A stretch of 12,778 bases of DNA, taken from NCBI GenBank assembly GCA_035461405.1, contig DATHVH010000269.1:1-12778 (forward strand), in the 5' to 3' direction. Below, piece by piece: positions 6,994-12,778 of the stretch (its first letter is position 1; each line of letters begins with the position of its first letter). The position numbers and the translations under genes are program-made. Source of the stretch: Anditalea sp035461405 (lineage in GTDB: Bacteria > Bacteroidota > Bacteroidia > Cytophagales > Cyclobacteriaceae). The notes under the pieces were generated by a model. That model was not told the DNA's origin. It did not search any database and was given only the letters and a program-made list of their open reading frames with translations.

Positions 6994-7647
6994 ATGAAGG
7001 TGCGTCTTATACAATTACTCATCGTTAGTATGATTGGCCTTTCTGCATGCGCCGAAGGATCTGATTATAAATGGCAGGAGGGTGATATTCTGTTTCAGGA
7101 TGGCGACTGTGGAGATTTCTGCGAGGCCATTAGAAAAGTCACCGCTGGCTATGAAGGAAGGGATTTTTCACATAACGGAATACTAATTAAAGAAAATCGT
7201 CAGTGGTATGTATTAGAGGCTGTTTCCGCTGGGGTAAGCAAAACACCAATTGATGATTTTCTAAATAGACATCACGATGAGGAAGGAAACCCCAGAATTA
7301 TTGTGGGCCGACTTAAGTCTCAATTTAAACATCTTATACCAGATGCCCTGGAACATGCTTCTTCTTTAATCGGAAAACCCTATGATGCCTACTTTGACTT
7401 GGGAAATGATGCTTACTACTGCTCAGAACTGATACATTTATCCTTGCAAAAAGCAAATAGTGATACACCAGTTTTTCAGATTTATCCTATGACTTTTAAT
7501 GATCCTGATACGCTTGAGCCATTTGGTATTTGGGTAGAGTATTTTGAAAATTTAGGAATAGATATTCCAGAAAATGAGCCTGGATTAAATCCTGGCGGAA
7601 TGTCTACTGATCCTGCCATTGATATAGTATATGATTTCTCTAAGTGA
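6994..7647 (+). CDS. YiiX-like lipoprotein, permuted NlpC/P60-papain cysteine hydrolase
   Basis: The 217-residue precursor starts with a lipoprotein signal (MKVRLIQLLIVSMIGLSAC) in which LSA-C19 is the lipobox, so the mature protein should be membrane-tethered. Residues 27-34 (WQEGDILF) match the opening strand of the YiiX/YaeF group of circularly permuted papain-like enzymes. The order of catalytic residues fits that group, with His first in DFSHNGIL (H60), an acidic residue in VLEAV (E75), and the nucleophile in YYCSELI (C143, with E145 beside it). Cys39 and Cys43 (GDCGDFCEA) might form a disulfide. Related proteins are thought to hydrolyse amide or acyl bonds in peptides or lipids; the substrate here is unknown. 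It follows the small membrane-protein gene after two bases (TAG GT ATG). Confidence 0.85.
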   Translation: MKVRLIQLLIVSMIGLSACAEGSDYKWQEGDILFQDGDCGDFCEAIRKVTAGYEGRDFSHNGILIKENRQWYVLEAVSAGVSKTPIDDFLNRHHDEEGNPRIIVGRLKSQFKHLIPDALEHASSLIGKPYDAYFDLGNDAYYCSELIHLSLQKANSDTPVFQIYPMTFNDPDTLEPFGIWVEYFENLGIDIPENEPGLNPGGMSTDPAIDIVYDFSK

Positions 7648-7721
7648 ATGATTTTCCGTCTAATGTGAATGGACCCACCATTACAATTAAAATTTTAGGG
7701 AAAATTATTGGTTTAATATAA

Positions 7722-7750
7722 TTGTTTATAGCATTTATTATATAGCTTGG
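7722..7750 (+). promoter_or_regulatory. Candidate promoter of the outer-membrane barrel gene
   Basis: TTG (7722-7724) is followed after 18 bases by TAGCTTGG (7743-7750), one mismatch from the Bacteroidota TAnnTTTG element. It lies 24 bases before the preferred ATG. The surrounding 7648-7774 spacer is very AT-rich and has no clear terminator for the preceding operon. Confidence 0.4.
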
Positions 7751-7774
7751 CATTTTATTAAACTATTGCTTATC

Positions 7775-8620
7775 ATGAAATTAAAATTAATAGCCTTAAT
7801 TCCTATTTTATTCATCAGTATAGGTGGATTTGCTCAGCATGCATTTTTTCAAATAGGTGGAGGATATTCGTTCCCTACCTCCACTACTCAAGCAGGGGAA
7901 ATTACCATCTTCGGAACGAATGGCAATATATCAAATATTAAAAACGCTAACAGCGAAATGGGTGGTGGTATCCCCCTTACTGTAAGAGCTGGGTATATGA
8001 TCAATAATTATGTCGGAGCTGATATTGGCTTTAATTATCTTATCGGTAATAAAAGCACACAAACCGAAGCTCAAATAAACGATCAGGTAGCAAATATTAC
8101 TGGGGAAACCCGACAAGCACGTTTGAATCCTGCCATAATTTTCTCTACAAATAGAGATATGGATTTAAGTGCTTACTCTAGATTGGGATTGGTTCTTCCG
8201 CTGGGAGGAGTGACTACCATGCAATTTGATATACCAGGTATTTTCTCAAACAATCAAGCTTCCTCTACTCACACAGAGGAAATAAAAGGTAGATTTGGTG
8301 TCGGATTTTCAGGTACAATGGGTGCACAATATCGAGTGTACGATCGGATATACCTGTTTACAGAAGTTGAGGCCATACACTTGGCATTAAGACGTCAAAG
8401 TGGTAAAGTCACCTCGTTCAGCATAAATGGAAATGATGCTATAAACCAGTTAAATCTCTATAATCTAGAAACAAACTATGTGAATGAGCTTACCCCTACC
8501 AGTAATAATCCCAGGACCAATCCAAACCTTAATGAAAATGCTCCTGCTGATGAACTGACCAGCACTTCATTCTTTAATAGTGTTGGGTTGAATATTGGAA
8601 TAAAGTACAGGATATTTTAA
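7775..8620 (+). CDS. Outer-membrane beta-barrel protein (porin-like family)
   Basis: From the ATG at 7775 the product is 281 residues. A TTG nine bases upstream (7766) would add three residues, but the ATG gives a cleaner signal peptide, MKLKLIALIPILFISIGGFA, cleaved before Gln. The mature protein has the hallmarks of a small barrel: alternating hydrophobic and polar strands with aromatic girdles (FFQIGGGYSF, LTVRAGYMINNYVGADIGFNYLIG, AYSRLGLVLPL, GFSGTMGAQYRVYDRIYLFTEVE) and a final strand, LNIGIKYRIF, ending in Phe, the usual BAM-recognition signal. It resembles the OmpW/OmpX-like 'outer membrane beta-barrel' group common in Bacteroidota. Long polar loops rich in Asn, Thr and Gln would face outward. 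Ligand and function cannot be read from the sequence. Confidence 0.85.
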   Translation: MKLKLIALIPILFISIGGFAQHAFFQIGGGYSFPTSTTQAGEITIFGTNGNISNIKNANSEMGGGIPLTVRAGYMINNYVGADIGFNYLIGNKSTQTEAQINDQVANITGETRQARLNPAIIFSTNRDMDLSAYSRLGLVLPLGGVTTMQFDIPGIFSNNQASSTHTEEIKGRFGVGFSGTMGAQYRVYDRIYLFTEVEAIHLALRRQSGKVTSFSINGNDAINQLNLYNLETNYVNELTPTSNNPRTNPNLNENAPADELTSTSFFNSVGLNIGIKYRIF

Positions 8621-8954
8621 AGTCTTCAGTTTTTTAACTCATCTTACAAGATTTGGCGGTTCTGCCTATTTTGAGATAGACATTATAGTATATTTTTTTA
8701 GGATCAATTTACTCGGAAAAAAAGAATAGATGTTTATCTGATATCATTAAACATATGAAATTGATTATTTAATTCATCTACTTATTATTACTATTATTGT
8801 GATATCATCCTCTGGAAATACTTAAAAAAAAATAAAATTTCATCTATCCGAAGTAATTCCTTATATTTCTTTACTTAAAGATATAAATAGGGAAACAAAA
8901 AAAAGGAACCCTGGTAAGGCTCCCTTTTTTTCCAGCTTTCAAGATAAAAAAATA
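8621..8954. other. 334-base AT-rich gap between convergent genes
   Basis: No credible reading frame is visible. The first part (8621-8700) lies just past the barrel gene, and I see no strong terminator hairpin there. A 9-base word containing a perfect palindrome, TGATATCAT, occurs twice (8739-8747 and 8800-8808), flanking a stretch of ATT/ACT triplets. An imperfect AT-only inverted repeat lies near 8861-8886. The right end holds the cold-shock gene terminator, described separately. Confidence 0.6.
8897..8931 (-). terminator. Bidirectional-looking rho-independent terminator downstream of the cold-shock gene
   Basis: On the minus strand, an A-run followed by GGGAGCC pairs across a TTACCA loop with GGGTTCC followed by eight T residues. 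The G/C part of the stem has one mismatch and one G-U pair, and the A/T flanks extend it. The mirror-image A and T runs mean it could also stop plus-strand transcripts arriving from the barrel gene. It begins about 24 bases past the csp stop codon. Confidence 0.85.
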
Positions 8955-9146
8955 TTAAACTTTCTTAACATTGATAGCATTTGGGCCCTTTTTGCCTTCT
9001 TTCAGATCAAAGCATACCTTGTCATTTTGAGCAACTTTATCTACCAATCCAGTGGCATGAACGAAAACATCACTTTGAGACTGATCATCGATTATGAAGC
9101 CAAATCCCTTTGAATCATTGTAAAATTTAATTGTTCCAGTAAGCAT
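8955..9146 (-). CDS. Cold-shock domain protein (CspA family)
   Basis: This 63-residue single cold-shock domain is a five-stranded OB fold that binds single-stranded RNA or DNA and acts as an RNA chaperone. RNP1 is KGFGFI (13-18) and RNP2 is VFVH (27-30); the N-terminal GTIKFYN strand and the C-terminal GPNAINVKKV are typical. The length is slightly short of the usual 65-70 but complete. The gene has its own strong terminator. The divergent neighbour starts 87 bases away, so any 5' leader is under about 80 bases, shorter than the long thermosensor leader of E. coli cspA. Confidence 0.95.
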   Translation of the reverse strand: MLTGTIKFYNDSKGFGFIIDDQSQSDVFVHATGLVDKVAQNDKVCFDLKEGKKGPNAINVKKV

Positions 9147-9233
9147 AATGTAATAAGTGGTATGTGGTTAAACGAATAATTAATGTAATATAAGCCTTAA
9201 AGTAAGAGAAAAATTTAACTATAAAAAAATTAT

Positions 9234-9743
9234 ATGAAAAAAATTTTAATCTGTCGTCATGGGAAATCTTCTTGGGACGACCCATACCTTTCGGACCACA
9301 ATAGACCACTAGCGCCCAGAGGTTTAAGAAACTCAAAAGAGATGGCGGAGAGGCTTCTAGACTTATCGATAAAACCTGATTTGGTATTGACTTCCGATGC
9401 AAAAAGGGCTAGGGATACTGCTTTTATCACCTTAGATATTTTAGGAATAAATAAAGAAAAAATTGAGCAGCACGAGTCTTTATTTCATGCTTCTGCCAAT
9501 ACAATAATGGAACATCTCCAGACGCTTCCAAATAACATAAACTCAGTATTTATATATGGGCATAATCCAGGGTTTAATGAATTAATATGGATGCTGGGAG
9601 GAGAAATAGACAATCTACCCACTACCGGGCAATTTGGGTTTAAATTTGAAGTAAACAAATGGTCAGAAATCAATGCTCAAAACGCTAAGAAATGGTATTA
9701 CGATTACCCAAAAAAGAAAAATCAAAACTTACGGACATCTTGA
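9234..9743 (+). CDS. sixA: SixA-like histidine phosphatase
   Basis: This is a 169-residue member of the histidine-phosphatase (phosphoglycerate-mutase-like) branch-1 family. The phospho-acceptor motif is CRHGKSSW, with R8 and H9. S54, R58 and R60 lie in LTSDAKRARDTA, and the second catalytic histidine is H110 in YGHNPGFNEL. The length and order of motifs match SixA, which removes phosphate from histidine phosphotransfer proteins in E. coli. In Bacteroidota the true substrate is not established, so the name is by similarity. The last 20 residues (AKKWYYDYPKKKNQNLRTS) are basic and probably a lineage-specific tail. Its 3' end overlaps the convergent dehydrogenase gene by 22 bases. No clear promoter element is visible in the 87-base divergent spacer. 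Confidence 0.9.
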   Translation: MKKILICRHGKSSWDDPYLSDHNRPLAPRGLRNSKEMAERLLDLSIKPDLVLTSDAKRARDTAFITLDILGINKEKIEQHESLFHASANTIMEHLQTLPNNINSVFIYGHNPGFNELIWMLGGEIDNLPTTGQFGFKFEVNKWSEINAQNAKKWYYDYPKKKNQNLRTS

Positions 9744-10453
9744 AGCACTTCTTCGAAGCTTTTAGCATTATTTATTAGGTAGATGATTTTTTCTGATACC
9801 TCTTCTGGACTGCTAAGCTGCTGAGTGTTTTTATAATTTCTAAATGTCTCTACATTACTGAAATCATCATGACTGGCCGATCTGATAGCTTCCTGCATAG
9901 GTGAATCTATGATTCCCGGAGACAGCGCAAAATACTTTATATCGTATTTATTCAGATTACTTTCCTCCTGGGCAATTTCAGTCATTCGGTTTAGTGCCGC
10001 TTTGGAACTGCTATAACCTGACCATCCATCTATATTCTTTACTGCAGCACCAGAGCTTATATTGATGATCAGCTTTTCTGCTGGATGTTTTTGATACCTT
10101 TGGATATAAGCATTCATTAAGACAGCAGGGGCTACGACATTGATAGCATGAAGATCTGCTATTCCTTTAGGGTCTAACCTTCCCAAAGGCCCAATCTCCC
10201 CTATCCAGCCAGCATTATTGATTAATACTATCCTTTCATAATCTTCATAGGGAAAAATATTCTCAAGTTGGTCCACTAGAGCATCCGTATCTGATAAATC
10301 TATCAGCAAATCTATATAATTATCCAGCATCAAACCAAGTCCAGATCTGGATATGCCCATTATCCTGTTTTGGTCATTTTTTAAAAGTGAATGAACTAAG
10401 CCCTTTCCCAAACCTTTACTACTTCCTGTGATGATATATAAGCTATTTTTCAT
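9722..10453 (-). CDS. Short-chain dehydrogenase/reductase, sepiapterin-reductase / YueD-like
   Basis: This 243-residue classical SDR has the NAD(P)-binding TGSSKGLG (9-16), NNAG (79-82), the structural Asn105, the catalytic Ser in NISSGA (133-134), Tyr147 and Lys151 in YSSSK, and LSPG (177-180) after the active site. S35-R36-S37 after the second beta strand suggests a preference for NADP(H). The overall spacing, and the SPGIIDSPMQ motif, resemble sepiapterin reductase and the Bacillus benzil reductase YueD. The physiological substrate is not deducible. The gene lies downstream of hslU, separated by a terminator placed only about 24 bases before its ATG. At its 3' end it overlaps the convergent phosphatase gene by 22 bases. 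Confidence 0.9.
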   Translation of the reverse strand: MKNSLYIITGSSKGLGKGLVHSLLKNDQNRIMGISRSGLGLMLDNYIDLLIDLSDTDALVDQLENIFPYEDYERIVLINNAGWIGEIGPLGRLDPKGIADLHAINVVAPAVLMNAYIQRYQKHPAEKLIINISSGAAVKNIDGWSGYSSSKAALNRMTEIAQEESNLNKYDIKYFALSPGIIDSPMQEAIRSASHDDFSNVETFRNYKNTQQLSSPEEVSEKIIYLINNAKSFEEVLQDVRKF

Positions 10454-10476
10454 TTTTGATATATTTTATAATGTCC

Positions 10477-10514
10477 TTAAAAAACAAACAGCCCGGATAG
10501 TTACCCGAGCTGTT
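10477..10514 (-). terminator. Rho-independent terminator after hslU
   Basis: On the minus strand, AACAGC (10514-10509) pairs with GCTGTT (10492-10487). After one mismatch an inner CGG pairs with CCG around an eight-base loop. TGTTTTTT follows immediately. It lies about 63 bases after the hslU stop and ends about 24 bases before the ATG of the next same-strand gene, so it could also act as an intercistronic attenuator. Confidence 0.75.
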
Positions 10515-10544
10515 ACATGTATATAATATTAAATCCCGTATGCC

Positions 10545-10579
10545 TATAAGATTATTACCTCGGTACTCTTATAAGATTA
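10545..10579. repeat. Short direct repeat at the end of hslU
   Basis: TATAAGATTA occurs at 10545-10554 and again at 10570-10579, with the second copy covering the hslU stop codon. The 15 bases between are unrelated. It is probably a small tandem-type duplication of the gene end and has no evident function. Confidence 0.5.
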
Positions 10580-11971
10580 AAGTATATATTGTGAAAGATC
10601 TCTGTTTTTAACCAGTGTGCTCAACCTTTCTGACACCATTTCTTTGGTGATCATGATTTTGGAATTAGCCTGGATAGTATCAGGTACATCAAACAAGAAA
10701 TCATTTAGTAGGTGAACCATAACTGTCTGTAGTCTTCTGGCACCGATATTTTCTACCTCTTCGTTGATTTGGAAAGCAAGCTTGGCGATTTCGAGCAATG
10801 CTTCATCTGTATATTCCAGATATACCTCTTCCGCTTCAAAAAGTGCTATATATTGCTTAGATAGGGCATTTTTTGGTTCTTTCAGGATTCTGTAGAAATC
10901 TTCCTCAGTAAGGCTGCTTAACTCCACTCTGATGGGAAACCTACCTTGAAGTTCGGGTATCAGATCTGATGGCTTGCTTACATGAAAAGCACCTGCTGCT
11001 ATGAAAAGAATATGGTCCGTATTGATGATACCATACTTGGTATTTACAGAGCTTCCTTCTACTATTGGCAAAAGATCACGTTGTACACCTTCTCTACTCA
11101 CATCAGGTCCACCGCCTCCACCTTTACCGCTTTTGGCAATCTTATCGATTTCATCTATGAAAATTATTCCGTTGTTTTCCGCTAACCGAATTGCCTCCTC
11201 TTTTACTTCATCAAAATCGATAAGTTTGGAAGCTTCTTCTTCCATTAAAACTTTACGGGCTTCTGCTATGGAAAGCTTTCTTTTCTTAGTTTTCTTTGGC
11301 ATCATGCCACTGATCATATCCTGAAGACCTGCCATGCTGGCATCATCCATCATACCATTACCGATCATTCCTACTCCAAGTGGTGAAGACTGCTTTACAT
11401 TAATTTCGATTTTTCTGTCTTCCAGTTCACCATTTTTCAATTTGTCACGGAATTTCTCCCGTGTTTTTTCATTCAGTTCCTGTTCTGATGCACTGTCAGG
11501 ATTAAAATTTCCTTGTGCATTGGACCCAGTAAAAGAAGGGCTTTTGACTGGAGGAATAAGGATGTCCAAAATTACATCTTCTACTATAATAGCAGCTTTT
11601 TCTTTAACCTCTTCATTTTTAGTAGATTTAACTAAGTTAACAGATTGCTCCACCAGGTCCCTGACCATACTTTCTACATCCCTACCTACATATCCTACTT
11701 CTGTAAATTTGGAAGCTTCTACTTTAGTAAAAGGGGCATTTGCAATTTTGGCCAACCTTCGGGCTATTTCTGTTTTACCCACACCAGTAGTACCGATCAT
11801 GAGTATATTATTGGGCACAATATCTTTTTGAAGATCTGATTTTACCATCAATCTCCTTATTCTATTTCTAAGTGCTATGGCTACATTCCTTTTAGCATCG
11901 TGCTGTCCTATGATATATTTATCAAGCTCCGCTACGATTTGCTTAGGCGTTAAATGTTTTAAATTATCCAT
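10577..11971 (-). CDS. hslU: ATP-dependent protease ATPase subunit HslU (ClpY)
   Basis: HslU is the AAA+ unfoldase that docks on the HslV peptidase to form the cytoplasmic HslVU protease. The 464-residue length is normal. The Walker A motif is GTTGVGKT (60-67), the substrate-gripping pore loop is GYVG (93-96), Walker B is IIFIDEID (269-276), the Arg-finger region is LQGRFP (341-346), and the sensor-2 motif is in NIGARRL near the C-terminus. The I-domain at about 115-240 contains a Gly/Met/Asp-rich stretch typical of the family. The protein ends DLSQYIL, closely matching the conserved HslU tail that inserts into HslV, so the partner interaction is probably preserved. hslV is not adjacent on either side within this window. 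lon lies 104 bases upstream on the same strand. Confidence 0.97.
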   Translation of the reverse strand: MDNLKHLTPKQIVAELDKYIIGQHDAKRNVAIALRNRIRRLMVKSDLQKDIVPNNILMIGTTGVGKTEIARRLAKIANAPFTKVEASKFTEVGYVGRDVESMVRDLVEQSVNLVKSTKNEEVKEKAAIIVEDVILDILIPPVKSPSFTGSNAQGNFNPDSASEQELNEKTREKFRDKLKNGELEDRKIEINVKQSSPLGVGMIGNGMMDDASMAGLQDMISGMMPKKTKKRKLSIAEARKVLMEEEASKLIDFDEVKEEAIRLAENNGIIFIDEIDKIAKSGKGGGGGPDVSREGVQRDLLPIVEGSSVNTKYGIINTDHILFIAAGAFHVSKPSDLIPELQGRFPIRVELSSLTEEDFYRILKEPKNALSKQYIALFEAEEVYLEYTDEALLEIAKLAFQINEEVENIGARRLQTVMVHLLNDFLFDVPDTIQANSKIMITKEMVSERLSTLVKNRDLSQYIL

Positions 11972-12043
11972 GGTATGTTATAAGGTTCTTGAATAAAATA
12001 ATTATCCCCGTTATTTGTTTAGTGGTAAGTTTGGGATAAGCAG

Positions 12044-12068
12044 TAAGGGATACCATAGGTATCCCTTA
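12044..12068 (-). other. Perfect hairpin just after lon, without a T-tract
   Basis: TAAGGGATACC (12044-12054) and GGTATCCCTTA (12058-12068) are perfect inverted repeats around a three-base loop, giving an 11-bp stem. It begins seven bases after the lon stop codon. No T-run follows on the minus strand. It is therefore a poor intrinsic terminator, but a good candidate for an mRNA 3'-end stabiliser or processing site, with possible read-through into hslU. Confidence 0.7.
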
Positions 12069-12075
12069 TCATATA

Positions 12076-12778
12076 TTAATTTTCTAGTATTTTGTGATCT
12101 TTTTCAAACTGGAAACGAATAGGATCATCTACTTTTTCATCCAAAAGTGCTATCTCCAGCACCTCATCGACACTCTCCACAAAGTGGAATTTCATGCCTT
12201 CCAAATAGTGCTTGTCTATTTCCTCTATGTCTTTTTTGTTTTTATTACAGAGAATGATTTCATTTAAACCAGCTCTTCTGGCAGCTAATATCTTCTCCTT
12301 TATACCTCCTACTGGCATTACTTTTCCTCGAAGCGTGATCTCTCCGGTCATGGCAAGTTTTGCTTTCACCTTTCTTTGTGTATAAAGAGAAGCCAGTGCA
12401 GTCAGCATAGTAATACCTGCTGAAGGCCCGTCTTTAGGTACTGCCCCGGCAGGTACGTGTATATGCAGATCATATTGGTCAAATATTCTGTGATCAATAT
12501 CCCATTTTTCTGCTTTTGATTTCAGATAGGATATGGCAGTCATAGCAGACTCCTTCATCACATCTCCTAGCTGACCGGATAAAGTTAATTTCCCTTTACC
12601 TTTACTCAGAGCACTTTCTATAAACAGGATCTCGCCACCTACAGAAGTCCAAGCAAGACCTGTAACTACTCCGGCCACTCCATTGTCCTGGTAGATCTCT
12701 TTGTCAAAAACTTCTCCACCTAATATCTCTCTCACCATGACTGGAGTGATCTTCTTCGAATGGTCCTCTTCCATGGCT
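12076..12778 (-). CDS. lon: Lon protease, C-terminal part (continues beyond the window)
   Basis: The frame runs open into the right edge, so only the last 234 or so codons of an approximately 800-residue protein are present. What is visible is the end of the AAA+ module and the whole S16 protease domain. In the fragment counted from the ATG at 12774, the catalytic serine is S118 in DGPSAGITM and the catalytic lysine is K161 in PVGGIKEKILAARRAG, with the expected 43-residue spacing. GLAWTSVGGEIL and TGEITLRGKVMPVGG are also classical Lon signatures. That ATG is internal to the Lon domain order and is not the true start. Lon degrades misfolded and regulatory proteins in the cytoplasm. hslU follows 104 bases downstream on the same strand. 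Confidence 0.96.
   Translation of the reverse strand, partial: AMEEDHSKKITPVMVREILGGEVFDKEIYQDNGVAGVVTGLAWTSVGGEILFIESALSKGKGKLTLSGQLGDVMKESAMTAISYLKSKAEKWDIDHRIFDQYDLHIHVPAGAVPKDGPSAGITMLTALASLYTQRKVKAKLAMTGEITLRGKVMPVGGIKEKILAARRAGLNEIILCNKNKKDIEEIDKHYLEGMKFHFVESVDEVLEIALLDEKVDDPIRFQFEKDHKILEN

Noticed and set aside
9127..9402. A 91-codon minus-strand frame overlapping the csp/sixA divergent spacer.
   Set aside because: It overlaps the start of csp and the conserved RHG region of the phosphatase. Composition and context argue for chance.
11334..11831. Long plus-strand open frames opposite hslU (also 11001-11324).
   Set aside because: They are antisense to hslU, whose motifs are complete. 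The Ser/Leu-rich products are typical shadows.

Overview
The window most likely comes from a chromosome of a Bacteroidota bacterium, perhaps Cytophagales- or Saprospirales-like, though I cannot resolve the order. Four things point there. The DNA is AT-rich. Shine-Dalgarno sites are weak or absent. Several gene fronts carry TTTG / TAnnTTTG-type promoter elements. The gene content fits as well: exported proteins cleaved before Gln, an outer-membrane barrel ending in Phe, a PHP-type PolX, and a 63-residue cold-shock protein. I see no insertion sequence, phage gene, CRISPR array, tRNA or rRNA. This looks like ordinary core chromosome carrying a few lineage-specific unknowns.

Layout. Positions 1-908 (+) hold the 3' end of a membrane-protein gene and a small membrane-anchored protein, closed by a good terminator. 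Positions 1112-2586 (-) hold a pyrR-pyrB pyrimidine pair. After a strongly strand-skewed spacer, 2868-4852 (-) holds an EVE-domain gene translationally coupled (ATGA) to an exported protein of unknown function. Divergent from it, 4961-7647 (+) is a tight run: a PolX-like protein, a three-helix membrane protein, and a YiiX-like lipoprotein cysteine hydrolase. Positions 7775-8620 (+) encode an outer-membrane beta-barrel with its own candidate promoter. A 334-base AT-rich gap follows. Then come a cold-shock gene (-) and a divergent SixA-type phosphatase (+), whose 3' end overlaps a convergent short-chain dehydrogenase (-). The right end (-) is the 3' part of lon followed by hslU.

How the genes fit together. 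pyrR and pyrB serve pyrimidine supply and its control. lon and hslU are two ATP-dependent protease components side by side. The barrel, the lipoprotein and the two signal-peptide or membrane-anchored proteins are envelope genes. The most notable single observation is that the PolX homologue has an intact PHP metal site, while all three catalytic Asp positions of its polymerase palm are substituted. It is therefore probably a PHP nuclease or phosphoesterase on a helix-hairpin-helix DNA-binding scaffold rather than a polymerase. I found no convincing new multi-gene system; the candidates worth checking are listed with modest scores.
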